DNA from: Collinsella sp. | Lineage (GTDB): Bacteria; Actinomycetota; Coriobacteriia; Coriobacteriales; Coriobacteriaceae | NCBI GenBank assembly: GCA_019414345.1 | Contig: DXMF01000041.1 | Span: 1-64,000 of the forward strand | Direction: 5' to 3' | Length of the DNA: 64,000 bases | Part shown: piece after piece, positions 1 through 8,797 of the stretch | Position numbering within the stretch: the first letter of the stretch is position 1 | Layout: each line of letters opens with the position of its first letter | The notes under the pieces: generated by a model | Databases searched by the model: none | What the model was told of the DNA's origin: nothing | The model's input: the letters and a program-made list of their open reading frames with translations, nothing else | Program-made: the position numbers and the translations under genes

Positions 1-2
1 TG

Positions 3-1550
3 CGAACCTCCAGTCCGGACCGCCCCGCGGTCCAACTTTCTGTCCGCACCCCCGAGCTGGAGAAGAAGGCGGGCGTCGATCTCAAGATGGCGCCGCTGAA
101 TGCCGTGAACCTCATCATCGGCCCCGAGACCCTCCTCGTCATAGACGACGTGGAGAGGTGCGACATGGGCATTCGCGAGCTGCTCGGGGCGGTCGACCAC
201 CTCGTCGTCGGCTGCAGGAAGAAGGTCCTCCTCGTCTGCAACGAGGATGAGTGGAGGAAAGGGCTAGGACCGAAGGGGGAGAAGGGGACGACCAGGGAGT
301 ACGAGAGCCTCATCGAGAAGACCGTCTGGCGGAAGTGCCGGTTCAGGCCCTCGGTCGGCTCGGTTGTGGAACGCGTTCTGGGAGGCGTGCTGGGCGGCAT
401 CTACCCAGGCGCGCTCGAGGACGCCGTTTCGGCGATTGAAGGAAGCGAATCGCCGAACTTGCGATCCCTCAGCAAGATGCGCCCCGTGCTGGTCGGGATG
501 AAGGAATCCGGGTTCTTCGCTGAACCCACCGACCCGGAGTCTGCCAGGGCAGTTTTCAAAGAGGCTTTCGGCTTTGCAGCGGGGGCGGCGAAGGGGATGC
601 GCATCGGGCCTCCGTCAAGCCGGGAGGATTCCATCCTTAGGGGTGGCATTTTCGAGTCGCGCCGGCTCAAATACGCCGCTCTGGACTTCATCCCCCGCTT
701 TTTCGAGAGGTGTGAGGGGGTCGATTCCAAGCATGTTCGTTCCTGCCTGGAAGATTACCTTGCGACCTTTCATCCCGACGGGCCGGCCGCGCGGAAAGCT
801 ATTGAATGTATCGACGGCATCAGACACGCCACTTTCCGCGATGCCGATGTCCCTGGCATGGTGGAGACTCTAGTCGCCGGGATTGTCCCCGGGGACGGGA
901 GCCGCGGCTTGTCGTTCGACGTCTATCCCGACGTCCTGCGTGCCGTCAAAGGCATTGCGGGGGAATTTGCTGACGCCTTTCCCGAAGGGGTCGCGCCGCT
1001 CGTCAAGGCGATGGAATCCTCCATTGGACGGGATCCCGAGTCTGCAGTGAGGTCAATCGGAAAGAATCGAGTCGAATGGCAGGAGATCCCTTTCGACTCG
1101 AGCGAAGCGCATGAGATTCCGGCTTTGGAGGAGGTCGACAGGCTGAGGGAGCTCGCCTTGACGACGCTACGCGAACGGGAGTCGGAGTCTCTTGGCAACG
1201 TCCTGAAAAACGCCCCCGACCAATTCGCGACGAAGCTCTATCTGGCTTTCTCGAAATCAGATGACTGGTCGGAACCCATCCTGTCGCTCATTTCCCTCGA
1301 CACTTCCCTCCTCGCGAGGGCGATGGAGAAGATGCCTCCCGAAGATATTCGGCTTGTGCACAGTGTCCTTTTTCCGGGCGACCACATGAGGTCGTGCACG
1401 GCCTCGCTCGAGGGCGAGGACAGGAAGGCCCTCGTAGCTTGGGCCAAGAGGCTCGGATCGGAGATCGGCAAGGTCGAGACCATGGAGTATTACCAAAGGA
1501 TCTATTTCGACGCCATATCCAAGAGTCTCGAATGTCTTGCCGATATCTAG
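3..1550 (+). CDS. KAP-like P-loop NTPase, 5'-partial
   Basis: The reading frame is open from the first bases of the window, so the gene starts upstream; an internal ATG at 87 is not a convincing start. A Walker B-like segment, LLVIDDVERCD, lies near position 140, followed by a strand with LLVCNEDEW and a YESLIEKTVW segment. This order resembles the second half of KAP-family P-loop NTPases (IDDLDRC-type Walker B), which are membrane-associated or defence-linked ATPases. The Walker A motif would be upstream and is not visible. The C-terminal 350 residues are helical and unrecognised. It ends about 325 bp before the large STAND gene on the same strand. Family assignment is from one motif block only; another STAND-like ATPase is possible. 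Confidence 0.6.
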   Translation, partial: RTSSPDRPAVQLSVRTPELEKKAGVDLKMAPLNAVNLIIGPETLLVIDDVERCDMGIRELLGAVDHLVVGCRKKVLLVCNEDEWRKGLGPKGEKGTTREYESLIEKTVWRKCRFRPSVGSVVERVLGGVLGGIYPGALEDAVSAIEGSESPNLRSLSKMRPVLVGMKESGFFAEPTDPESARAVFKEAFGFAAGAAKGMRIGPPSSREDSILRGGIFESRRLKYAALDFIPRFFERCEGVDSKHVRSCLEDYLATFHPDGPAARKAIECIDGIRHATFRDADVPGMVETLVAGIVPGDGSRGLSFDVYPDVLRAVKGIAGEFADAFPEGVAPLVKAMESSIGRDPESAVRSIGKNRVEWQEIPFDSSEAHEIPALEEVDRLRELALTTLRERESESLGNVLKNAPDQFATKLYLAFSKSDDWSEPILSLISLDTSLLARAMEKMPPEDIRLVHSVLFPGDHMRSCTASLEGEDRKALVAWAKRLGSEIGKVETMEYYQRIYFDAISKSLECLADI

Positions 1551-1875
1551 GATCCGCAGCTTTTGCCAAGTTGAAACGTGGCTTAGGATTTGCAGAAGAT
1601 CTTCTAATGGCAGTCTTACGACAAGGACGAGGATGCCCTAATGCCTTGCCCAGGCTCCATCCAGCTCCGCCGCGCAGCTCTCGAACACGCACCTAACGGC
1701 GGCCATTTCCGACGGGGTCACGCGCCCTCCGCTCGCCTTATCCGAGGGCCTATGCGGCGGGGCTTGACTTCGAGGACGTCGTCGACTCGTCCCTCGAGCT
1801 TGTAAGGCTTGCTGAGGTAGGCGGACTAGAGTAAGAAAAGAGAAATCAAAAGGCGAATTTATCGCGAGGAGCAAA
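1551..1875. other. Intergenic gap with possible decayed coding remnant
   Basis: No intact gene is seen. On the minus strand between about 1815 and 1638 two frames carry protein-like stretches (YLSKPYKLEGRVDDVLEVKP in one, VTPSEMAAVRCVFESCAAEL in another), which suggests a frameshifted remnant of an unknown gene. The last 60 bases are AT-rich and carry the ribosome-binding site (AGGAG at 1867-1871) of the next gene. Confidence 0.3.
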
Positions 1876-4800
1876 ATGTCCCAAATAAATCAGATCCAAG
1901 AAGAGCTAAGGCAGATCGAAGGCGGGCGTTTTCAAACACTAGCAAATCAGTATCTATATAGGAGATATTCGCTTAACAACATCATTGAATTAGGATCCCA
2001 ATGCGGCACGGATAAAACCACGACCGGAGTGCCAGACATGTACTCCGTAGGAGAGAATGGACACTACCTCTTCGCGGCATACACAACCTCTAATTCCGAC
2101 ATCCGCAATAAGCTGCTAAATGATGCTAAAGACTGCCTCGACAGGAGCAAAACCGGAATCAATCCGCAACTCATAGATCGAATCATCCTGTGCCACACAT
2201 ACTTTCGCCTTTCACCTCTGGTACTCGAGGAGGTCCGTGCCATCGATCCACGGATAGAAATAATCGGGCCAGAGACAATTGCGAGCGACCTTGATGGAAA
2301 ATACCCTGCGCTAGCGCATACGGTATTGGGCGTTCCACTCGGAAAGGGATCATTCATCGCCCCAGACCGCTTCATCGAGCGAAGCCTGAACGACCGTTTC
2401 TCAACCGACCTGTCGAAGCTCCTCATGCACAGGGATTCCGAGTTTTCAGTCATCGTCGAATCGATAGAGCAAAACAAGGCAGTGGTGATTCAGGGGCAGT
2501 CTGGATCGGGGAAAACCAAGATCGCCCTCGACGCATGCCTCTCATTCAGCAAACGGCATCACTGGGATCTTCTTATCTTGGACTCTAGGTATTCATCGCA
2601 TCTCGACGATGATATCGAGCTGATTTTGTCGGAGTCGGAAAACATTATCCTTCTAGTCGATGATGCAAACGGCAACCTGTCACTTGAGCACTTGCTGGGA
2701 ATCTGTTTGGAAAACAAAAAGCTAAAGATTGTCCTCACCTGCAGGAAGATGCACCGAAGCGAGTTGACCGCAAAAATCGGCAGTTATCTAAATTTCAGAG
2801 AAATAGAGCTGGAGCCTCTAACCGCGGAAAATATAGAAGCGATACTCGAGACCGAATACAACATAAAAAACATAGCACTGAGGGAGAGAGTATCGGCAAT
2901 CGCAAACGGAAACCTGCGCTTGGCTATCATGGCAGCAAGCCCCATAGCAGACGGCAATTTCGAAGCCATCCAAGAGCCATACGATCTTCTGAACATCTAT
3001 ATGAATTCCGCCTTAGCTGGGTACTCCAGCAGAGAGCAACGTCTCGCAGAGATCCTTGCAATCTACGACTGCTGCGATCTTATTGAAGGAGACCCTTGTT
3101 ATGAGGATCTCTTGGGCTTGGGGTACGACGACGCCGAGATTCGGGATTTTGCATCCAGATTGAACGACCAGGAAATCGTCACGATCCTTACCTCAGCCGG
3201 TGGCGTGCTAGCCATAAGGATGGAAGAGCAGAATCTTCGCGACTTCTTGATATGCCGCCACTTCGCAAAAGAAGGGAACGGCAGTTTTGCAGATTTCATT
3301 CTGCATACCGCAGAAATGCCGAACGCGCCGTATCTCAAAGCCGCCAAGTCAATGGCTGAAGTATGCGGAAGTGCGAGCGTGTACGACTATCTTCGAAGGG
3401 AATGCGAGAAAGCTTGGGATGAAATAAAGAATCGGGATGAGCGAATTGCCGATCAGTTCATAATCACATTCAATCAACTCCTCCCCGTACAGGCGCTCGC
3501 CTTTGCCTCAAACCGCATCGAAAGTGCTGCTTGCGCTGACGTATCGGAAGAAATTCTCGGCATGAATTCGACATCGGACGGATCTATGCCCCTGCATATT
3601 TCCGTATCCCTGATGAACTCGAGCGAGTATTCGCAAACAGCCTCCGAGTTGTTCGTGAAGTGTGTAGAAAGAGGCACAGAGCGGGCGGCCGAGTACAACT
3701 GGGCATGCGGGCAAGACGGCGCTTTCGCTTACGATTTCGATCGTACGGGATTCGATTTGGAAAACAGCAAACTCGATGCCCTCGCTCAAAAATATCAACA
3801 ATCGCATTCCCGCAATGTTGCAGCATGTCTGATCGTCTTGACGAGTTCATACCTCTCTTCAAGGGTCCAGCGCGTTCGGCAAAACGGCATAACGTACACA
3901 TACAACACCCTGATCTTTAATTTCACATCAGAGCTGGCCGAGCTCCACGCCCATTGCTTCCGGGCGCTCTCCGTTCTAGTCGAAACCGAATTCAGTAGGC
4001 AAGTTAAATCCATCTTTAGGCAGCACTTCTCGTTCTATGACAAAGAACCTGAAGCGGAGCACGCAGAAGACATGCATTCGGTGCTCTCGAGGATCGAAGA
4101 TCTATTCCCCAAATATATAAGCGAAGACTCGACAATCGACCTCTCGTGCAGTTTAAGCATCAACCAGATTTACGAAACATGCGCGCAGAACCTCCCTCTG
4201 AGCCTCGATGAGTTCCGCCAGAGCACATTCGATGCGCTTGGCTTGGAGAACTCCGAGTCTCCCGTAGAGAAAGAACCGAGGATATCCGCGGAAGAGTTAC
4301 CGCTAGAACGACTGACCGAAGTCCTGGGCAAGCTAGCCAAAGATTATGAGATTTCCGGTAAAGAGTGGGAGTCGGGCAGGGCTATCGGAAAAGTCCTTCT
4401 GGAAATCGCCAAAAGTACCCCAGATACCGCCTCAAGCATAATCGCTCGCAATATCGCATTGTTGCCCTCGACGATCCCCGTCCCGTACGATGCACTTGAT
4501 TATCTTGCTGAAACCATCGGCAGGAGGGCCCTTAGAAACGAGCTGAGCGCGGTGGTCGACGTGAGCGACCATTCGGCCCTGTTTGACTATCTTGATTTGC
4601 TAGCAATAAAGAACGGGCCCGACAAGGAGGAGCTCGACGAGATCCTTGCAAGACTCGATGACGGCAGAACGCATCTCTGCTTGGAAGATTTGGAGATAGT
4701 CGAGCCAAAGCATCCGGGCTATATCCTCAAATATGCTTCTAGGTTTTCCGAATATACACACAATGATAAGGTTTGGCGGTTTTTCGGCAACTGCGGAGAC

Positions 4801-5532
4801 GAGAAGCGCGTCTCCGCTCTAGATTCGTACTTCGGATCCAATCCCTCACCGGCTGTCAATTTATATTTTCTCGCACTTGAAGGATATCCTTCTTTCGACT
4901 ATAACCTCGCTTTCCTACGCTGCCTTTTACGTCTTGACAGTTCAATGATTGACCGTTTTTTGGAATACGCTGCCAACCTCGACTACGGTCAAAGGCACAA
5001 TCTCCTGCGAAGAATCAGCTCGTTTTGGACCGACAAGGACGATCGCGCCTGGAATCTACTGAAAGCATTGATCGATGAAGTGCTGAGCGAACCACTCGGC
5101 ATGTTTGAAATGGCCGCTTTGTTTCCCGTTCGTGACGCAAATGCGCTCTTGAGCGATATTTTTTGGGAGCGCCTGGAATATACCGTTCGCGAAAGGATCG
5201 CCGACGCAAATAGTCTTTATAGAATTAGCTGGGCCTTGTCCGATTGCAATGACGAGGCGAGGGTCAGGGCTATCGCCCTCATTCTGACGCTCGATAAAGA
5301 CGGGGTATCGATCAACCATTTGGAGCTCCGTCGATCATCGATGAGCGGGTCCCCTGAAAAAGGCTTTATTCCAGCAAAATTCAAGGAGATCGAGGCGATT
5401 GACTCGATTGCTGCTCAGCTGCCCGCAGGTGTTGCATATTTAAAACACAGAGAATGGCTGTCAAAAGTGAGGTCAACAATTGAAAGAGACATCGAAGACG
5501 AAAAGTGGAGGTTATTCCACGGTAAGCAGTAA
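1876..5532 (+). CDS. Large STAND-type NTPase with N-terminal PD-(D/E)XK-like domain, Avs-like
   Basis: This 1,218-residue protein has three parts. Residues 1-140 contain GVPDMYS (about 51-57) followed by a strand ending FAAYTT (about 66-71), the layout of a restriction-endonuclease-like fold. Residues about 195-380 form a P-loop NTPase: Walker A GQSGSGKTK near 206-213, Walker B IILLVDDANG near 256-264, and a sensor strand VLTCRK near 288. The remaining 800 residues are helical, probably repeats. Effector, STAND NTPase and long helical sensor is the plan of antiphage Avs proteins and of nSTAND3 proteins. In the usual core I would expect an acidic residue where FAAYTT has alanine, so nuclease activity is uncertain. 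The AGGAG at 1867 supports the start. Codon use is markedly more AT-rich than in the core genes, which fits transfer. Function in defence is inferred from architecture and neighbours. Confidence 0.7.
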   Translation: MSQINQIQEELRQIEGGRFQTLANQYLYRRYSLNNIIELGSQCGTDKTTTGVPDMYSVGENGHYLFAAYTTSNSDIRNKLLNDAKDCLDRSKTGINPQLIDRIILCHTYFRLSPLVLEEVRAIDPRIEIIGPETIASDLDGKYPALAHTVLGVPLGKGSFIAPDRFIERSLNDRFSTDLSKLLMHRDSEFSVIVESIEQNKAVVIQGQSGSGKTKIALDACLSFSKRHHWDLLILDSRYSSHLDDDIELILSESENIILLVDDANGNLSLEHLLGICLENKKLKIVLTCRKMHRSELTAKIGSYLNFREIELEPLTAENIEAILETEYNIKNIALRERVSAIANGNLRLAIMAASPIADGNFEAIQEPYDLLNIYMNSALAGYSSREQRLAEILAIYDCCDLIEGDPCYEDLLGLGYDDAEIRDFASRLNDQEIVTILTSAGGVLAIRMEEQNLRDFLICRHFAKEGNGSFADFILHTAEMPNAPYLKAAKSMAEVCGSASVYDYLRRECEKAWDEIKNRDERIADQFIITFNQLLPVQALAFASNRIESAACADVSEEILGMNSTSDGSMPLHISVSLMNSSEYSQTASELFVKCVERGTERAAEYNWACGQDGAFAYDFDRTGFDLENSKLDALAQKYQQSHSRNVAACLIVLTSSYLSSRVQRVRQNGITYTYNTLIFNFTSELAELHAHCFRALSVLVETEFSRQVKSIFRQHFSFYDKEPEAEHAEDMHSVLSRIEDLFPKYISEDSTIDLSCSLSINQIYETCAQNLPLSLDEFRQSTFDALGLENSESPVEKEPRISAEELPLERLTEVLGKLAKDYEISGKEWESGRAIGKVLLEIAKSTPDTASSIIARNIALLPSTIPVPYDALDYLAETIGRRALRNELSAVVDVSDHSALFDYLDLLAIKNGPDKEELDEILARLDDGRTHLCLEDLEIVEPKHPGYILKYASRFSEYTHNDKVWRFFGNCGDEKRVSALDSYFGSNPSPAVNLYFLALEGYPSFDYNLAFLRCLLRLDSSMIDRFLEYAANLDYGQRHNLLRRISSFWTDKDDRAWNLLKALIDEVLSEPLGMFEMAALFPVRDANALLSDIFWERLEYTVRERIADANSLYRISWALSDCNDEARVRAIALILTLDKDGVSINHLELRRSSMSGSPEKGFIPAKFKEIEAIDSIAAQLPAGVAYLKHREWLSKVRSTIERDIEDEKWRLFHGKQ

Positions 5533-5781
5533 CCGACTTTGACACCTAGAATTAGAAAAAGCCTCAGGCGCTCCTGCCTAAACTCCATTCCGTTTTCCGC
5601 TGGGACAGATATTGAAACTCAACCTGTCCGAGTTTCGCTTGTGTTTCGATTTTTGTTCCAGCGCTGTCCCACCACCGTCCTGTAGCATGTCGCAGTGAGC
5701 CGCCATGTTCGGATGACTGCGAACTAGGCAATATAGGTGAACTGGGTAGAAAGCACACGGCGTAGAGTAGGAGTAAAACAG

Positions 5782-5795
5782 CACCATTAATGGTG
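5782..5795. repeat. 14-bp perfect palindrome
   Basis: CACCATTAATGGTG is fully self-complementary and abuts the terminator hairpin that follows. It may extend that hairpin or be an operator-like site; nothing nearby decides. Confidence 0.5.
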
Positions 5796-5819
5796 AAACC
5801 CCAGATTATCTGGGGTTTT
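5796..5819 (+). terminator. Intrinsic terminator downstream of the STAND gene
   Basis: A 10-bp stem (AAACCCCAGA at 5796-5805 with TCTGGGGTTT at 5809-5818) and a 3-nt loop, ending in TTTT. The symmetric A and T flanks could let it work in both directions. It lies about 260 bp after the STAND stop codon. Confidence 0.75.
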
Positions 5820-5876
5820 CTATTTCCAAATACAAGCACGCGCATTCGTAGTATCGTTATCACCGCCGGCCAACCA

Positions 5877-5978
5877 TCACCCCTTTTCCCAGCGGTATTT
5901 CTGCTTGCCATGATCGAACCCGCATTTAGTGCCGCTGTATCTGCACTTCGGACACCACTTCTTGAAGAAATGTTTGTG
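5877..5978 (-). pseudogene. Short zinc-ribbon transposase-like remnant
   Basis: A 33-residue minus-strand frame without a start codon contains KKWCPKCRYSGTKCGFDHGK and then QKYRW. The CPKC spacing and the GKQKYRW ending resemble the N-terminal zinc ribbon of several IS transposases (GKQRYRC-type). A stop lies directly upstream in frame and another right after. No other part of a transposase is seen. The rest of 5533-6029 shows no gene. Confidence 0.3.
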
Positions 5979-6029
5979 TTAACGGCTAACTGAACGCCCA
6001 CTCAAAAGCTATCGAGTAAACACAACTGA

Positions 6030-6083
6030 CCTGCACGACGGTTGTCTTGCGTGGGTACCATCCATCCTACAACCGTAAACAGG
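6030..6083. repeat. 54-nt stem-loop repeat, copy 1
   Basis: Nearly identical to 9216-9269. An outer pair CGGTTGT/ACAACCG encloses an inner pair GTGGGT/ATCCAT around ACC. Differences between the copies keep pairing through G-U or compensating changes, which points to a structured RNA or DNA element. Right after it is a small hairpin, AGGGCTTTAGCCCT. Confidence 0.6.
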
Positions 6084-6525
6084 AGGGCTTTAGCCCTTCG
6101 ATCGTCTTCTTCCTCGAGCGCGAAGTGAAGGCCCTCGGGCCAGCGCTTTCGTGGGACTTCCTGAAGGAGTGCGGCTGCGCGTGGCGTGCGAAGCCTGACG
6201 GGCATGTGATGCGGGCAAGGCAGTGGGATGGTGTGCGCCGAACGCGAGCGAGGCTGAAGTAGCTCGCTGCCTCTTCGAAGTCGCACTCGCGGTGCGGAAG
6301 GGCGGCGAGGACCCCGAAGCCACTGCCTACAAGCTCGACAAGATGATTTGGCTGTTCTGCACAAGCGACTTCTATCGAGAAGGGGATTTCGGCGGCGGGC
6401 ACGAGATTGTCCTGGCAGCCCAGATGAGGGGCGGGGCGCAGAGCGCCAAGGCATGGGACGCAGTTTCCTTCGGGCGCCGACTGAAACGTCGCCCATGTTG
6501 GTATGATGAGTTCGTACATATCTGA
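6047..6525 (+). pseudogene. Frameshifted remnant of unknown gene
   Basis: Two overlapping frames carry protein-like sequence that would join across one frameshift near 6220. The first contains EVKALGPALSWDFLKECG and KPDGHVMRA. The second contains EAEVARCLFEVALAVRKGGE, then DPEATAYKLDKMIWLFC and TSDFYREGDFGGG. Neither has a good start with a ribosome-binding site, and the first frame opens inside the 54-nt repeat. I do not recognise the family. It could instead be two unrelated spurious frames. Confidence 0.35.
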
Positions 6526-6547
6526 GCCCGAATGGAGATGATGGTTT

Positions 6548-6826
6548 GTGGATGACATTGTCATACATGTTGAGCTCTCGTGCCCGACGTGTGGCTGCGT
6601 GGAGTTTTCGCACGATGAGCCGCCTGCGGGCGAGGACTACACAGATGACTGGGAGTTCACCTGCGCCCATTGTGGGCGCACCTTCACCCGAAGGAGCCTG
6701 GCCGAAGCCAACCAAGATGCCATTGATGCGACCGTCGAGGAGATGGGGGATGAGCTGGTGGGGGCTGCGATGAAGGACATCGAGAAACAGCTAAAAGGGC
6801 TCGGGTTCAAGGTGAAGAAGCGATGA
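6548..6826 (+). CDS. Small zinc-ribbon protein
   Basis: A 92-residue protein beginning with GTG after GGAG at 6534. It has two CxxC pairs (CPTCG near residue 12 and CAHCG near 39) that should bind one zinc as a ribbon, followed by an acidic helical tail ending in GLGFKVKKR. Its stop overlaps the start of the next gene (6823) by 4 bases, so the two are probably translationally coupled. Small zinc-ribbon plus membrane-protein pairs occur on mobile elements, but I cannot assign a function. Confidence 0.6.
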   Translation: MDDIVIHVELSCPTCGCVEFSHDEPPAGEDYTDDWEFTCAHCGRTFTRRSLAEANQDAIDATVEEMGDELVGAAMKDIEKQLKGLGFKVKKR

Positions 6827-7311
6827 CCGTCGAGACCGTCGTCTCCATAGTTTCCGGCGTTGCCGCCGTACTCGGCTTTTGCTTCTCCGTATTCGTGTAC
6901 CTGAGGGACAACCGGCTCAAGAAGCGCGCTGACGAGCAGGAGCGAAAGCTCAGCGAGCTCCAGCTCGCGTTGAGCGAGATTCAACTGCGCAGGGAGGCGG
7001 AAGAGGAGCAGAAGCGCTCGGAGTCCAAGGTCGAGGCCCGTCACGTGAGCGTCGGCCCTAAGAAGCACAAGTTGCGCGTGTCGAATACCGGCGGGGTGAT
7101 CGTTACCAACGTGACCTGTGAGGTCGTGGGGGACGCGGGGCCTTATGGCCTTATGCAGGACAAGGAGCCGTACGAGCGGCTCGAGCCGGGCGAGAGCTTC
7201 GACGAATCGATGATCTTCGCGATGGGATGCGCGTCGAAGTTCACCGTCGTCACGCGATGGACGGACCCTGACGGCAAGGAATGCAGCCGAGAGAACATTG
7301 TTTCGGTCTAG
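6823..7311 (+). CDS. Single-pass membrane protein with coiled coil
   Basis: A 162-residue protein with an N-terminal hydrophobic helix (about residues 4-26, VVSIVSGVAAVLGFCFSVFV), a charged coiled-coil stretch (about 30-75, rich in E, K, R and L) and a C-terminal beta-rich part containing KHKLRVSNTGG and LEPGESFDES, like an immunoglobulin-type sandwich. It overlaps the zinc-ribbon gene by 4 bases. The likely location is the membrane with the C-terminal domain in the cytosol. Function is unknown. Confidence 0.6.
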   Translation: MTVETVVSIVSGVAAVLGFCFSVFVYLRDNRLKKRADEQERKLSELQLALSEIQLRREAEEEQKRSESKVEARHVSVGPKKHKLRVSNTGGVIVTNVTCEVVGDAGPYGLMQDKEPYERLEPGESFDESMIFAMGCASKFTVVTRWTDPDGKECSRENIVSV

Positions 7312-7342
7312 GCGCTTATTGGTTATCTTTTGCCTGGTTCAT

Positions 7343-7369
7343 GGGGCGCAACTGTTGTGGCTGCGCCCC
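7343..7369 (+). terminator. GC-rich hairpin after the membrane protein gene
   Basis: GGGGCGCA (7343-7350) pairs with TGCGCCCC (7362-7369). It lies 32 bp past the stop codon but lacks a T-run, so it may be a weak or factor-assisted terminator. Confidence 0.4.
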
Positions 7370-7632
7370 CGCCCATCGATTTTGATTGGGCGTTGACATC
7401 AGGCCGGTGCCTCTCGATGGTCGAATTTGCGCGGCGGCTATCAAGCAGGGCGGCGTTATCAAAAGCGCGGAAAGGACGAGTCACGGCCTTGCGGCTGCGA
7501 CGCGCGTTATTTGTGTGATGCGCCTGCCGGTTTTGATGTGAGGTTCCTGCGGATTTAAGGCTCTCGTCAACCAATGCGCTTGCTTCGTGCCTTGATTGCC
7601 AAAAAGCTACTCGAAAGTCAGGGCGAAAGGGC

Positions 7633-7919
7633 TTACGGCAGAGAGTAGAACTGATGGGAGTCGCGCTCGCTCTTGCCGTGCCAGGTGAGCATGCCATCGC
7701 CCACGAGGCTCTTGAGCACCGCGGCGGTCGGCCTGGATCTCCTGGCCCGTTCCCCCAGTCCCCAGGTGGTCACCTTGCCCTCCGTGCTTACAAGCTCGAT
7801 GGCGATCTGCGCGTTCTGTACACGAGGTTGACCTCGTTGTGGACGTTGCGGGCGTAGGTGCCTATTCGGGGGATAGCATTTAAATTGGAGCCACTTTCAG
7901 AATAGCGGCGGTACAAGCG
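7633..7919 (-). pseudogene. C-terminal remnant of AlbA_2/RecG-like ATP-binding regulator
   Basis: Read on the minus strand, one frame gives NLNAIPRIGTYARNVHNEVN and continues, after a frameshift near 7810, as a winged-helix part with IELVSTEGKVTTWGLGERAR, then VGDGMLTWHGKSERDSHQFY and a stop at 7633. This is the typical end of AlbA_2/HATPase 'divergent AAA' regulators (WHG-SE-D-QYY ending). No N-terminal part remains. The stretch 7370-7630 shows no gene. Confidence 0.5.
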
Positions 7920-7921
7920 CA

Positions 7922-7935
7922 TGCCAAAACTGGCA
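7922..7935. promoter_or_regulatory. Inverted repeat upstream of the 7958 gene
   Basis: TGCCA, AAAC spacer, TGGCA, located 22 bp before the start codon. Its position fits an operator or leader hairpin; no regulator is identified. Confidence 0.3.
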
Positions 7936-7957
7936 AATTATTATGAAAGGTAATCTT

Positions 7958-8797
7958 ATGGCAAACACAGAGGAATCAACTAAGGCCGGTCTATCGCGCT
8001 TGCAAGACGACGCAAGGCCGACTATTTGCAGCGACTCTCTCGAACTTATTTCGAATATCGCAGAGGTTGGCCTGGACGAAATTCTCCAAAACGGGTTCTT
8101 GAAGGACATTCCCATCATCTCAACTGCAGTGAGCATCTATAAAATCGGAAACAATATCCACAACGCACACCTGCTGAAGAAGTATGCGTGTTTCCTCGAT
8201 GAGTTCAATCGCGACTCTTTTGAAAATGGCTCGAGGAAAAATTACAAGCAATACTTTGAAGAGTCAAATAGGAAGCTCGATATTGAGTACCTGCTTATCC
8301 TGCTCGAAAGATACATTGAGGAGGACAAAGCACGGCGACTAGCAAAGATTTATGAGGCCTATCTAGATAAAGAAATTAGCTGGGACGATCTTCGTTTGTT
8401 CGCAGAGACGCTGGACAGATTTCTACCTGGAGACTACGAGATGCTTCGAGAAAAGGAAACTTTTCAGACGCTCAGAGGCAGAGATACAGAAGTTCTTCTT
8501 CGATTAACCGGACTGGGATTGCTGATTGAGGGTATCCATCGGCCGCAGTGGGACGTAATAGATGAGACGCTCACCTTCGACGATCCCGACGATATCGAGA
8601 AAGAAGAAAGGGTTTATCGTAGGACCGAATTTGGAAACAGGATGGTATCTATACTCGCTAGCTGGGTATTTGCGCTTTTCCGTATCGCGAATATTGCGGG
8701 ACAGTACCGTCAGCCGTATATGTCACGCATGCTGACGTCCCCCATCTCCAGCCAGACGGTGCCGTGCACGATCCTGTCCATGATCGCCTCGGCGTGA
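7958..8797 (+). CDS. Hypothetical protein, 3' end replaced by IS21 remnant
   Basis: GAAAGG at 7945-7950 supports ATG 7958 rather than the ATG at 7943. The protein (279 residues) is AT-rich in codon use and largely helical. It contains LKDIPIISTAVSIYKIGNNI near residue 50, a pattern seen in an uncharacterised family often found in accessory regions, and an acidic FDDPDDIEKEERV segment near 215. The last 30 residues (from about GQYRQPYMSRM) are encoded by the antisense of an istB remnant, so the native C-terminus is lost and this may be a broken gene. Function unknown. Confidence 0.6.
   Translation: MANTEESTKAGLSRLQDDARPTICSDSLELISNIAEVGLDEILQNGFLKDIPIISTAVSIYKIGNNIHNAHLLKKYACFLDEFNRDSFENGSRKNYKQYFEESNRKLDIEYLLILLERYIEEDKARRLAKIYEAYLDKEISWDDLRLFAETLDRFLPGDYEMLREKETFQTLRGRDTEVLLRLTGLGLLIEGIHRPQWDVIDETLTFDDPDDIEKEERVYRRTEFGNRMVSILASWVFALFRIANIAGQYRQPYMSRMLTSPISSQTVPCTILSMIASA

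Noticed and set aside
5564..6001. 145-codon minus-strand frame after the STAND gene
   Set aside because: No recognisable domain, crosses the terminator hairpin at 5796-5819, and has no ribosome-binding site; only a short zinc-ribbon-like piece in another frame seemed meaningful.
7654..7857. Plus-strand frame of 67 codons
   Set aside because: It is the complement of the AlbA_2-type remnant on the minus strand, which gives the meaningful protein.
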